Notes under the pieces: model-generated
The model's database searches: none
Seen by the model: the letters and a program-made list of their open reading frames with translations, nothing else
Told to the model about the DNA's origin: nothing
Made by a program: the position numbers and the translations under genes
Shown here: positions 22,112-34,440 of the stretch, piece by piece
Layout of the letters: each line of letters starts with the position of its first letter
How positions within the stretch are numbered: the first letter of the stretch is position 1
DNA from: Sequoia sempervirens
Taxonomy: Eukaryota > Streptophyta > Pinopsida > Cupressales > Cupressaceae
Direction: 5' to 3'
Assembly: GCA_007258455.2 (NCBI GenBank)
Contig: VDFB02321329.1
Coordinates: 248,001-312,000 of the forward strand
DNA: 64,000 nt

Positions 22112-25100
22112 TTACAAAGCAAGGGAATTAAATGGCCCTATCAATATCAACCAAGTGATCCAATTGATGAGACAAATCCGGGGGCAGTTGGCCCCGATCC
22201 ACCAAATTCCAATCATGCATATGATCAGAAGCCCATTTAGCCAAGCAATCAGCCACACCATTCCATTCACGGGGAATATGATTGAAAGTAACATGCTCCA
22301 GAGATGCATAGAGAGTGAGAATTTGTTCAACAATCAAAGCCAACTGCCAGCTCACATTATCCATATATTGCCTTTTCAGTAAGTTCACCACAACTTGGGA
22401 ATCAGACTCACATATGATCCTTCGCCATCCCAACTGATTGCCCCACTCCACAGCCACTAAAATAGCCTGAGCCTACATAAGATTATTCGTATGAAGACCC
22501 TTATACATAGAGAAAATAAATTGAACATCTCCAGAGCTATCATGGCCCACACCTCCAATGCCAGCATGACCAGGATTACCATGAGAAGAGCCATGCGAGT
22601 TGATTTTTAGGACTGCCAAGGGAGGAGGGGTCCATCTTCCCTCCCTATTCACCCTCAGGGTAGGATGCCTGCATCTGTTATGCATGGGTTGTCGTTGTGA
22701 AGGAGGAAGATGAAGACGATTACAACAATCAACATCCCGAGGGTCCACCCGCATAGTCATATCACACTTAGCCACAATAGTTTCTCCTAAGGAGTGTAAA
22801 ATTTTCCTCCAAAGGTGAGGGGCTACCAGCCGTGAATCTTGAAAGATCCGCCTATTCCTCTCCAACCAAAGGTTCCAGATAATAAAGGAAGGCCCAAGAG
22901 CCCAAGCAGCCTAGAGAAAGGAAGTAGAAACAGGGGCCCTGCCCCATCGTTCCCCAAAATCCACCAAAGAGGAAACATGCCAGCAGGCCGTGTTCCACAT
23001 CCCCCACTAGAAGTGCCAAATCTCCCTAGCATAGGAGCATTGGAAGAAGATATGGGAGACACTCTCTTCACAGCCATGACACAAAACACACATAGAGGGG
23101 CCTTGAAAACCACGCTTACATAAATTATCCCAAGTGAGACACCGATTTTGAGCCACTAACCACATAAAGAAGTTGCACTTGGGCCATGACAACTCGTGCC
23201 AAACATGCTTCCACCAAGGGACCTCAATGTCCCCAAGCAACTGCCTACCAATCTGCTTATAGCCAGCAGCCACAGAGTACTTTCCAGACAAGTCTGAACC
23301 ATCCCAAGCCAAGACATCAGGTCCTCTCAAAGAATTACAAGCACGGGAAGCCAAAAGTTGGGAAAGCTCATGCCTATCCCCCTCAGACCCTCCTGGTGGC
23401 CACTCAGAAGGGTGCTTCCACCAAAAACGAAGAACCAAACCATCATGTTGTGCCACCTTATAATGCTCCACTGTATCCCAGCCAGTCGCACAAAAAACCT
23501 CAGAAAGAGGCTGGAGATGAGGAAAAGAAGAAAGAATAGGAGGGTGACCATCCCATGAATTTGACCAAAAAAGAGCCTATGACCCCGAATGACAGATCCA
23601 AAAAAAGAGCATCCTTAATCAACTGCGCCCCCACTTTCAAAGTATGCCAAATCATAGAACCACTCCCTTCCAAAGGATAGCGAGGGACCTCAAAAGAAGC
23701 AACACCCTGAAGATATTTAAGGTTGAGAATACGAGCCCATAACTGGTGCTGATGGGTGCACCAGCACCAATAAAGCTTGGCAGCAAGAGCCTTCCCATTC
23801 AAAATAGCAGAGCGTAAACCAAGACCCCCCTCCTGCTTAGGTCTACACACGGATTCCCACTTAACAAGGCTCCATTTTGAAGACAACAAATTACCGCTCC
23901 AAAGAAATTGACGAGAAAGCGCATCAAATTCCTTAAGGAAATACATAGGAGCTGCTTGAACAAAGCACCTATAGATGGGAAGGGCCTGGATGACAGACTT
24001 AAGAAGTGTCAATCTAGCTGCAGAAGACAACCAACGATGAGTCCAATGAGTAACCTTTCGCCTAAGCTTATCAAGCAACTGCTGCCAAGAAGATCTGGGC
24101 TGACGGCCAACAGCAAGAGGAATACCCAAATAGACGAAGGGAAGAGTCCCAATTTGAAACCATAGAATAGCAGCAATCCTACGTTGGATAGCATGAGGAG
24201 TATTAAAGAAGAATATAGAAGACTTTTGCTCATTGACTCTCTGGCCTGAAGCCGCAAGGTAGATGTCCAAAGTTTTCCTGAAGGAATCAGCCTCCCTAAT
24301 ATGAGCCAGTCCCATAAGAGAGGTATCATCCACGAATTGGAGATGAGAAAGCGTAGGCAAGCCCATCCCCCACTGCCAACCATGAATCAAGCCATGTGAA
24401 ACTTGAGATTTAAGAAGACGGCCAAGCCCCTTAGCCAAAATAATAAACAAATAAGGAGAGAGCGGATCCCCCTGATGAAGGCCCCTAGTAGCCCCAAAAA
24501 GCTCAGAAGGTTCCCCATTCACAATAACCAAGAAGGAGGAAGAAGTCACACAACTCAAAACCCAACTCACCCAATCAGAGCAAAAACCAAAGGCTAGCAG
24601 AATCTTCTGAAGAAAACTCCATTTAACTCTGTCATAGGCTTTGGCTATATCCAACTTGATAAACATAGACCTATCCTGAGAGGTAGCCATGGAATGAATG
24701 GCTTCAGACGCAACCACCACCCCATCCAGAATTTGTCGCCCAGCCACAAAGCCGCCTTGCTCCTCAAAAATGATCATTGGCAAACAAGATTTGAGTCTCT
24801 CAGCCATCAACTTCGTAATAATCTTATACACCACGTTACAGAGTGCAATAGGCCTAAAGAGATCAAGTTTGTCTACACCTTCCTTCTTAGGAATGAGAAC
24901 CAGAAAAGTAGCATTCAGGGCACGAAGCATCTGCTTACTATGAAGAGACTCACGAACAACCTCTAACAAATCATGCTTCATAATATCCCAAAACTCCTGG
25001 AAAAACTCAACTGGGAACCCGTCCGAGCCAGGAGCTTTCCCTTTGTTCATCCCAAACACCACCTCCTCCACTTCAGACAAAGTCACCGGGCGAATAAGAG

Positions 25101-26421
25101 AAGCATTCACCTCATTAGAAATTAAAGAACGAATACAAGCAAGGACTCTATTTTCATTAGCCTCAGCAAGTACAGAATCCTCAGTGAAAATATTAGAGTA
25201 GAACTGACGAGTCTCTCTAGACAGAGCATGTTGTGCAGAGATTGAAATACCCTCAGAGTTAACAAGAGAAGAGATAAAGCACTTATTTCGACGAGCTTGC
25301 ACTGAATGATGGAAAAAAGCCATATTCTGATCACCCTCCTGAAGCCAATCAATCCTAGCCTTTTGTTTCTAGAAAATCTCTTCATGAAGCTCCCACTCTT
25401 CCACCAATTTTAGAGCCTGGGATTTAGCATGCCCAAGAGCCTCCGAGAAGCCCAAATCCTGAATCTGACGGGTAATCACAGCAAGATGGTCCAACGCTTC
25501 TCTTTTCCTAGCCCGAAAATTACCAAAACTCAACCTATTCCATCACTTAAGATGAAACTTAACAAATTGCAACTTCTTAACCAGAGAATACATAGTTTTA
25601 CCATAGGCAGGGGTGCCATCCCGCCACCATTGAGCCACAAGATCACCTAAAGACAGATCACGCAACCACATGAGCTAGAATTTGAAAGGAGGATTCTTAG
25701 GATTTGGAAAAGCTGAAGTCGAAAACTTAATTGGCCAATGATCAGAGCCACGCCAGTCAAGAATCTCGGAGCAAATGACCAAGCTACCTCTAACCCAAGA
25801 GCAAGAGACAAGGAAACGATCAAGCCATTGGGCAATCGCTTCAGGCCCACTCTATCTATTATTCCAAGTGAAAATTCTATTAGAGGGTTTTACATCCATC
25901 AGAGCTAGAGAGTCCACATTAGTCCGAAACATATCTGAAGCAGGACCAAGCCTAGGTAGCCCTCCCCTTTTCTCCTCCAAGCTCAACACAGCATTGAAGT
26001 CACCAGCTAAAATCCAAGGCAAAAAGGGAGCGCAGGACCTAACATACCTGATATGAGCCCAAAGCTAGGATTTACCACGAATATCAATAGGAGCATAAAC
26101 ATTACTAACCAAAATAGTCTCACCAGATTCCAAAATCGAGGCCACCATAGAAATAGCAGACTGGCTGGAAATCCACCAATGAGGGACAACATTACGAGGA
26201 TCCCAGAAAAGAGCCAGACCCCCAGAGGTTCCCCTAGACCCAATACATTGACACTGGCTAGAAAACCAAATACGAGGGGCATGTTGAAGCATGAGGTCCA
26301 CCTGAAGCTTAGTTTCCTGGACACAAAAGATATCAGGAGAATGAACAACAATCAAATCTTGAATAGCCTTTTGACGGGGGGTGTTATTCAACCCCCTTGC
26401 ATTCCATAAGAGAATAATCAT
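22112..26421 (-). pseudogene. LINE ORF2: endonuclease, RT, zf-RVT, RNase H
   Basis: It starts MIILLWNARGLNN with QETKLQ (AP endonuclease), GDFNAV and SDHWPI further on. The RT occupies 23500-25323 and is uninterrupted: NKGKAPGSDGFPVEFF, LDIAKAYDRVKW, GDPLSPYLFII and FVDDTSLMG. The zf-RVT region (CVLCHGCEESVSHIFFQC) is at 23007-23471 and RNase H remnants lie at 22128-22865 (VADCLAKWASDH). From 26421 through the RT there is one frame with about five nonsense codons, mostly TAG. A frameshift follows near 23480-23500. The protein makes target-primed cDNA; this copy cannot. Confidence 0.9.
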
Positions 26422-27893
26422 GAGGAAGGTTGAGAGAAGTGGACCTCAAGGGTCTTAATAGCACCAGATTCTACCAATAGATCCCCAGTAGATTTAAGCT
26501 TGTCTGCATCCTTCTTATGACCAACTTTCGAAGAAAAATCAAAATGCCCCTTCTTGAGAGGGCGTTGCAGCACCCCTAAGGTAGGAGACAATCCTCGCCC
26601 TTTACCTGAAGAAAAAACTGCCTTAACCAAATCTGCTAACACAATATCATCTTGCACATCTACAGAGGCCCCAGGAGGCTCTGAACTCCCCTACTCCAAT
26701 GCGGGAGAAATATTCTGCACAAAAATTGCTTTCTCTAGCCCTATGTCCAACCCAACATCCATGCCAGTGGCCCCAGAAGAAAGCTCAACAGGAATCCCTT
26801 CCTCCAAAGCCTGATTATCCAGGACCTCAAACCGATTGAGACCCTGATCACTCTGACTATCCTTATAGGCCTGCTTGTGCCCCCTCCCTTTATTTCTCTG
26901 CTTAACAGGGATAAAGCCATCCTTATCAGGCCCACCGTCATCTGCAGACACCTTCCCTTTATCCCATTTCTCCACCGAAGGTCCATAAGAAGGAGAAGAA
27001 GACACCCCAGCAGCTCTAGGTGCCTGAGGACACTGGCGCTGAAGGTGTCCATACTCGTGACAAAAATGGCAACGAAAAGGAAGGGACTCATAATCAAGCG
27101 GTTGAATCCACGAGGCAGAGCCAATACAAATTTCCAAAGAATCCGGTAAAGGGCTATTTAAATCAATTTCAACGCAAATGCGAGCATAAGAGAATACCTT
27201 TTTAACCAAAGTATTTTGAGCGATGGCAGCCGGCTTCCCCAACAAAGCCGCAATCTGGTGCAGAATATCCTCCCTCCAAAATTCTAACGACAGCCATGGA
27301 AGATGGACCCATACAGGAACCCGTGTAGGAAGATATTCTGTCGCATTAAAACCACCATGCCAAGGTTTAATGAACAATCCAACATGATTATAAAAATATG
27401 GCCCTCCCTCAAAAACACGATTACGATCAGAGATACAAGAAAAATTAGCTATGAAATAGCCATTTGAAGCCACCAAAAGTTCAAAATCTCCTTCAACCTA
27501 CTAGGTGCGATGGATCCAGGACTCTAAAGCCGAAAGAGGGACACAGATACCCAAGAACTTGCAGATCAGAACATGTTGGCTCCAATAATCCATTTCCTCC
27601 TGAACCGATTCAAGATAAATAACCAGAACAAGGCGATCTTGACTCCGCGGCAAGCATCCGTTCACTTTCTTGAGCTTAGAGCTCTCACCCACAAAAGACG
27701 AATCCAATTTTTGTGCATGCATGGCTGCCAAAAAAATTTGAGAAGGCTTTGGCCCAGCAAGCACAAGGCTTTTGGGAGCCTTTGCCATACCTTCACACTG
27801 AAAAACAGCACTCCACCCACTCTGAATCCACCTCTCAGAACCCCCCCGCTTCAACCACCCCCTTCCCACACCCCGCACAGCCTCCACCCGCAA
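26418..27893 (-). pseudogene. LINE ORF1, gag-like RNA-binding protein
   Basis: A single frame of about 490 codons is interrupted by two adjacent TAG codons at 27498-27503 and a TAG near 26689. After the first break come VASNGYFIANFSC and GLFIKPWHGGFNATEYLP, the look of the DUF4283 domain of plant LINE ORF1. A zinc knuckle CHFCHEYGHLQRQC (C-x2-C-x4-H-x4-C) follows. The remainder is charged and low-complexity. ORF1 proteins coat the LINE RNA. The frame ends in TGA at 26418-26420, overlapping the ORF2 ATG. Confidence 0.85.
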
Positions 27894-28102
27894 CCCCCAA
27901 CTTCCCTCAGCCCCTACGCAGCAAAAAGGAAAGCCCCGGCCTGTAACAGGCCGCGGGCATCCAACAGTAAAGGGTGTAGGAGCAGAAAGCTCAGCAAATC
28001 GCCGACCTCCCCCAGAAGTGCTAGAAAGACCTTGGATGCCAAAATCTCAGAGTTGATATAATTTTGATATCATCATTTATTTTCAAAGAGATAAAAATGT
28101 TA

Positions 28103-29617
28103 GAAAACAAATCCTTTTGGTATTTTTTCAAAAGTATGATTGCCAACAACATACAGTGTTCACAAGGCCTTTTTGAAGGCATATCAACTGATGCAAAGAA
28201 GGGTGGAGGAATACAAATTCAGACTTAAGAACCAAGAAACCAACTCAGCTTCATATATCTAATCCAGCTTCCATAAGGTCAGCACTATAGTCTTCCAATT
28301 CACCACTGAACAACTAAAAGACCAATTCCTTAAAGAGAATTGTAAAAACATCCATTAATCATCCAAATAACATGAAAACATGAATGAGAGAGATATCTAA
28401 GAATGTAAAGGTCTGTACAGGTGAAGGAAACTCTGAAAATATAGTAAAATCAGGAAATACAATGAAAAATCAGAAATAAAGCATTGAAAACTCTGAATCA
28501 AACATTAACCAAACTTTCTATATTGAATAATGAGCCTTGAATGGACTTAAAATAGCAATTACAATGACTCCATACCTAAACTAGTGACCTTATGATGGCC
28601 TCATTACATCATCTTGACCCTTACATTATGAATTTACATACATTTTCACATTTAGGCCATTCAAGGCTTCATTACACCAAATTGACAACATGTTACATGA
28701 CATTGCAACCTCATATCCTACCAACCCAGATTGACTTAAAACACTTCCTAATGGTCCTTGTGACCTTATTACAACATTCTTCATGGACTACAAATCAAAA
28801 TTTACCACTTGACCACCTTGTGGTCCTGATTTTCCTTGGTGCTCCTGCACCATAAACACCCTACTATAACCCTACTCCATTGATCTACAAGCCTAATTCA
28901 GTGGAGTATGCTTTATTTCTCTACTTGACTCTCAAAACCTCAAATTGAAGGTTCCAAACTAAATTTCAGAAAATGTGCTCTAACAATGGAAAAACTCAAT
29001 GGATTTTCTTCTAGATGGACTCAAAAGAAACCTAATTCTTTGTATTATCTTAATCTACAAAGGACAAGGCCTAAATCATTTTTTACTAGTTTAGTTACAG
29101 ATACACAAAGAAAAAGAATAAAAATAAATAGCTCACCCAAAATAGATGGAAGGCACTTACAGATAGGCATGGCAGTCTCTCAACTTAGTCAGTCTTGGTC
29201 ATACATCTTCACTGGGAGTTCCAAGATACCTATTGCACACAACACCTCTCATGAATAGAATTTATTGAAATTCGAGATGCTCTTATAATGTCTACGTCAT
29301 AGGTGGTCATGATAAGGTTAAATTCAAATGAATAACTTGAAATTGCCTCATCAAACTTCGTACACACTTTTGTAATGGCTTAAAATCATAATTGAGATTT
29401 GTCAAGATCGTCAAAATAAGGATGTTGCATTGATTTTCTGCTTGAGATTCTCTTGGATGGCTCATAAATCTGCATTTTATGCAAGGGGACACCAATCAAT
29501 GTTTGCCTAGTTACATACAAATACACAAAGTAAAATAAGATGATAGCATTGGCATCGACCAAATTGATGTGGATACAAGTATAAATTAATAAGAACCGTT
29601 GTGCATATACTTACAAA
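28103..29617. repeat. LTR-like repeat copy B and gene-free flank
   Basis: On the minus strand TGCAGGAGCACC starts at 28849, the same terminal phrase as at 18653 and 32903. A stem-loop of the same family (tactccattga / tcagtggagta, 28873-28908) lies about 25 bases before it. The body leftward to about 28200 contains TGTAATAAGGTCAC-like phrases typical of terminal repeats. No coding region is supportable. Confidence 0.45.
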
Positions 29618-32600
29618 TTAATCCAATGAACCATTCGGGTCTGCTCTACTCTTTATTGTGTCAAGTATTGCCTCATGGCCAGACTCATAGACCTTCCACA
29701 AGGTCTTATTCAAAGGTCTACCCCCATATTTGCTCAAATGAACATTGGATTCCACGACAAGGTTAGAGTAATGAAAAATCTTACGATGCGTGTCAAATTC
29801 CTCAAACAACCAATGTTTAACACTCTTATGTGGGTACCTTCTCAGCCACGTTCCAATAACAACAACTAAGCCTGTAGAGTATTCAATATTTTCTCCATCT
29901 ATAATTGGGGCTTCCAATTTCTTTTTTGCCTCAACACAACGACACAAGTAATAGTTTCTACCCTCTTCATTTTCTTCATCTACAATAACTGCATAAACAT
30001 GCCCTGCATTTATATGTGTGACATATCTCTTGTAATTAGTCAACATTATGAATACAGTACAAAGTAAGATAACAATATGGAATTTCAAATACTAAGCAAG
30101 TAGATATATTACCTGGTTGAACTAGATCTGATACATGGTCAAATTCAATCGATGATTCGATCTATGTTAGTTCCTATGCCATTGGAGGGCGATACGTGTG
30201 AAGTGGGCTAAGATAACTTGTCAACCATTTTTCAACCCACTCCCCTAACTCACAATCATTCCAGGCTTGCATTGTACATGAAGAACAAAATCATGCCATC
30301 TTACGTGTATCGATACTCCATGAACCTGCATTTGAGCTAAGGAAAGAGTGCAACTCACTCGATCATGTTTGTGTACAACAATCCTCATATGGTGCAATCT
30401 TAGTATCATCCATCAACCAAACAAATCTATGAACTGAAGTGGTACCTTCATTACCTGGACCCATTGAACCATTACACCACTCGACGATTGATCTTGCATC
30501 TTTCAACTGTGCACTATCTTTATACTTTAACTCTTCTCATGCTAATGCTCTTTTCACACATGCTCCTACACTGTCATGCTCCCCCTTTCCATGTCCGACC
30601 TCACAAAAGTTCCACATATGTTGAACACGTGTAGTGAGATGCATCTTTCACAACCAGTAGAACATGTGCACGTTGTTGAACTGTGCTGCATAGTTATCTG
30701 ACCATATTATATGCCGACCATATGATATGCCCCTCTGAGCCAAATGATCTAGAAGCAACCTTGCACGAACTCTAGAGAATGTGTGCAATCATCACTAATA
30801 TAAAAGTGATACTCCCTCAGTACCTTCCTTTCATCCTTTGTGCTTTCAGCTGCATGTATGAATGCTATGTGCACAAATATCGAAACTTGTGTGGAGTTGT
30901 AATACTGTGACTGCACCTCATGTTGTGGCTATAGAGTGTAGTTCTCTGCAAATTCCACCACTGATACTATGCTACCAATTGGAAAGGTGTCCTTGCATAG
31001 CTTGAATTGTGTGTCCAACCATCGGGCTCTATGGCTATGCCTTGCATACTCATACACTAGATTCTCACGAAACATGGACATAAACTGATACACTGGAATC
31101 TTTTCAATAACCAACTCACACCTTTTTTCTTTAGACCCGTCTTTTGAAGCATATGCCACTATTTTATATTTCCCGAACTCTACTAGTTTATGTCTCGCCT
31201 CATATGTGCTTTCCATATGTTGACATACTAGCATTCGTTGCAAGCCACCACAATGCTCGCATGAACCATCCAAGCATGCTATCCTTTAGAATAATTCGCC
31301 ATCCTCTATTTCACATAAATTTTTTGATAAGAACTCTCTTGAAGATTTTGGTGGGGCTTCTATGCCACAATCCTGCAAAACATCGTTAGTATGCAAATGT
31401 AAACATATAGAAAGATAAACATCATAATGGTTAGAGAATTCAATATGTAGTTTATAGCAACAAGTAGTGCATGTGTGATTTATCTTGACATAAAAAAGGT
31501 TTAATCATTTCAAAATATCTTTGAGAAATACTAATTTGAGGATAAGAATTTTGAAATTTATGAAAAAATTGGGTTTGAGTCGTATCCAAAAAATGCTTTG
31601 GATGTGGTTCATGGTTTCAACTACCGATTCTCCTTCTTATGACATCCCTTTGATTCGAAGATGGCCTTGTATTATTCTTCCAATAATCTTCAATTAGTGT
31701 TCTCAATGCTTCAACAACTTTTTTATCTTTGTGTGGCAGTCTCCCTGAGAATGCCCATAATTCATTTGAATCAGTGCCCTCAATTCTTTGTCGCCTTTGA
31801 ACGGCTTTTGATAAAGTTTTTCTACTAATTCCCATTTGTTCACTTTTCTTTTTAATGAGGCGAGATCTCTTTGTTTGATAGCTTACCAAAGTCGATGTAA
31901 TGACACGTTGGGTGACATTACTATCCTTTGAGCGTGAGGTCTTACCCACACTATCATAAGCATCCATTAGATTCTTCACAATAATGTTTTCACTTGATGC
32001 ATTTGATGTTCTCAACCCAAGAGTCTTCATGATGTTTTTGTACTTTAAACCCCGCATCATTTGAACAAATAGTTGACATCTTGCAGTCTCATTTAGCCTT
32101 TCAAAGAACATTTTCCAAATCTTATCAGCATATCTTCAACAAGTGCGTTTTGGAATCTTACCTTCCATGTGCTGCAAAATATCCTCATCAATATTAATCA
32201 AAAACTTTGGCTTTCTATGCAAAATTCTAGGTGGTATTCTCTTAGGTACATATATCTCAACATTAGCAATTTCATCAATATTTAATTGAGGTGGGCTAGA
32301 TTATGTAACTTTGATCAAGGGTGGAATAGAAGACATACCTTGAGGTTCACGTGGGGATGATGGCATACCTTGTTCCTCAACTCCGAGTGATGATGTACTC
32401 TCAACTTCAGATGTGGTGGATGGTGTCCAACCATACTCACTTGTGGTAGATGGTGTCCCTCCATATTCACTTGTGTTTAATGGTGTCCCTTCATATTCAC
32501 TTGCGGTAGAGGGTGTGTCTCCAACTATGGTATCTGCATCTCCCCTAGCATGACTCTTTCGAATTCGTGCCCTTTGTGCTACCAATTTATTTTCTCTTTT

Positions 32601-32759
32601 TGACGGATGAGGTTCCTCTACAACTAGATTGTTTTCATCAATCGTTCCCAATTTCTGCTTTTCACGATATTCCCTCATCCATTTTTTCTCTTTATCTCTC
32701 AAGGCTTGGAGCTAATCATCTGTTAGTTTTTTCCTTTTAACAATTCGTTTCCTCGGCAT
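29618..32759 (-). pseudogene. DDE-like transposase family gene (degenerate)
   Basis: The start MPRKRIVKRKKLTDD is at 32759. A basic N-terminus and a nine-residue repeat region (EYGGTPSTT variants, 32400-32510) follow. Then come FFERLNETARCQLFVQMM, PSSNQRDVIRRRIGS, CEHCGG, IVSVVEFAENYTL, YISDDCTHS, IIWSDNYAAQFNN and GHGKGEHDSVGACVKRAL, the last two through frameshifts. I know this motif set from a large uncharacterised, transposase-like protein family in plants and animals. The acidic residues suggest a DDE-type fold, which is inference. The first expected Asp (VxDFAENY) is Glu here. Stops and frameshifts are frequent, and an intron probably spans about 31390-31610. Confidence 0.55.
32400..32510 (-). 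repeat. In-frame minisatellite (27-bp units)
   Basis: About four diverged 27-base units encode variants of EYGGTPSTT (EYEGTPLNT, EYGGTPSTT, EYGWTPSTT and the like). They lie in the N-terminal low-complexity region of the transposase-like pseudogene. Units differ by point changes only, so the expansion is old. Confidence 0.75.
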
Positions 32760-32902
32760 GATGAATAATTTTACCTGTGCAAAAAGTGCTAAGTTGTCAA
32801 ATTAACTAATTGAAAGCTTCAGAAGAATAACTCAATGAAAGCTTTGGAATCATACACAAAGAAATTCCATTGACAACGTCAGGTTGTAACATGACAAACT
32901 GG

Positions 32903-33530
32903 TGCAGGAGCACCTAGGTCATGAAATTCCTTCAAAAGGCTAATTTGTTCAATTTGTAATGTTCAAGTAAATATGATGAGTGAAGGTCATGAAATGATAA
33001 ATTTCAATGTATTTGCACCATGAAATAGGTCACTAGGTGATATTATTGAAAAGTTGCTTTTTATAACAAAAGTTATCAATTATTGTAAAAATGTAAAATT
33101 GCACAAAAGTAGGAAGGTGAAGAGTCTTTTTTGTGAAAGGGAAAGGATGGGTTGATGAAGATGAAGAGGCAATTATTTCAACTGATTTAGACACCTTTAA
33201 AAAGCATTGTAAGCTCGAGAAAGGTAGATCTTGTATCCCAAAAATCCATAAAAATCAATAAAAAAGCCTCTGCTTAGTTATTTTGGAAAGCTTTTCTATT
33301 CTTGTTTTCAGGTTGCATAGTGATTCAAGCATTCTAAGATTTGATTCTTGTCAGGGAAAGAGACTTCTTTCATTCTTGAAAGTTGAAGGAATTGTGATTC
33401 AAATAATCAAGAATTTGAACTTAGTTTCCTAACTCTTGGTCTGTGGTTTCCTTAGAATTGTTTTGAGAGTCTAAAGAGTGATTCTTAGCCATTCCACCAA
33501 TGTAGGGCTAGTAGGTCAGTGGAATGGATC
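32903..33530 (+). repeat. LTR-like interspersed repeat, copy C
   Basis: On the plus strand the unit opens tgcaggagcacctaggtcat at 32903 and shares ttcaaaaggctaa with copy A in the opposite orientation. Near its far end is a stem-loop (ccattccac 33489-33497 / gtggaatgg 33519-33527) at the same relative place as in copy A. It lies just upstream of the transposase-like gene. No target duplication was seen. Confidence 0.5.
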
Positions 33531-34147
33531 ATATTTAGTGTCTTTTCAATGTGAAAATGTGTGTAAATGATTTATGATAGAAAAGGAATCACCTGATTAG
33601 ATGGAATGTTGGCCTACTAGAGATATTTGGCATTGTTTGCTAAAAATAGAGAATATGTAGAAACAGCGAAAAGAATGTTGTTAATTGCTTGGGAGTAGTC
33701 TCATTTGTGATGCCACAGTTGTGTCTATGCTTGGTAATTTTTTGAAGGTAGATTGTGAAAGATTTGATGATTTGGGCATATGTTTCCAATATATGGCAAT
33801 GGTGTCTTGAATGCAAAGTAGTCAGAGTGTGTCTATACTGATATATTGGAATATTACAATCAAAACATGATGATTGGTATCTTAAAGGTCATGACAGTGT
33901 TAAACTAATGCTACTTGTTTTTGTTACAAATGGTGTTTAAGTGAAGATAGGATGATGGATGCGTTGATTTGAGCAAAGATATCTTAAATGGCTGGGATGA
34001 TGTTTGATTACAGGTCTAAGGAATAGAGGTGTTTGATTGTTTTTTCCTTGAAGGGGTAAGTTGAGTTGATGAGTGATTGTTGTATTGTTTATGACAAGAA
34101 CAAAGTTGAAAGTTGATTCTGAAAATGTTTTGCTATATGGAGATGGT
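33531..34147. other. No recognisable gene, runs into assembly gap
   Basis: AT-rich sequence with no supportable feature. It ends at the N run, so its true neighbour on the right is not certain. Confidence 0.4.
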
Positions 34148-34247
34148 NNNNNNNNNNNNNNNNNNNNNNNNNNNNNNNNNNNNNNNNNNNNNNNNNNNNN
34201 NNNNNNNNNNNNNNNNNNNNNNNNNNNNNNNNNNNNNNNNNNNNNNN
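34148..34247. other. Assembly gap of exactly 100 N
   Basis: A run of 100 unknown bases. The round number is the usual placeholder for a gap of unknown size, so distances and adjacency across it, including between the transposase-like gene and the Helentron, should not be trusted. Confidence 0.98.
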
Positions 34248-34334
34248 GTAAAGTCTGTAATTGCTTTGAGCTTTATTGCTATCATGAAAGCATAAACGAT
34301 AATGGAATTTTGTGAACTGTTATAGTTAATGTCC

Positions 34335-34440
34335 TCATAGGCACATATGCAAAAAATGGAAGCATATACAAGAGAAGCGGATTGTTTGAAAAAACTCCTC
34401 AAAGAAATGTGGTCCCATGGAATGCAATAAGTGTTCATAA
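34335..34440 (+). pseudogene. PPR-repeat remnant
   Basis: The plus strand reads VLIGTYAKNGSIYKRSG, then LFEKTPQRNVVPWNAIS. This matches the plant PLS-type pentatricopeptide consensus (MYAKCGSI...ARxLFDxMPxRNVVSWNAMI). Only about one repeat is present and it ends in a stop soon after, so it is a fragment and not a gene. It lies left of the Helentron coding region. Confidence 0.6.

Larger units (their letters stand above)
22073..28084 (-). mobile_element. Full-length L1-type LINE with target duplication
   Basis: About 6.0 kb on the minus strand, bounded by an exact 18-bp direct repeat aaagagataaaaatgtta at 22055-22072 and 28085-28102. In order it encodes ORF1 (gag-like, with a CCHC zinc knuckle) and ORF2 (AP endonuclease, RT, zf-RVT, RNase H). 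The size and order fit a complete plant L1-type element. No long poly(A) is visible at the 3' end, only a short T/A-mixed tail before the repeat. Several nonsense codons make this copy inactive. Confidence 0.9.
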
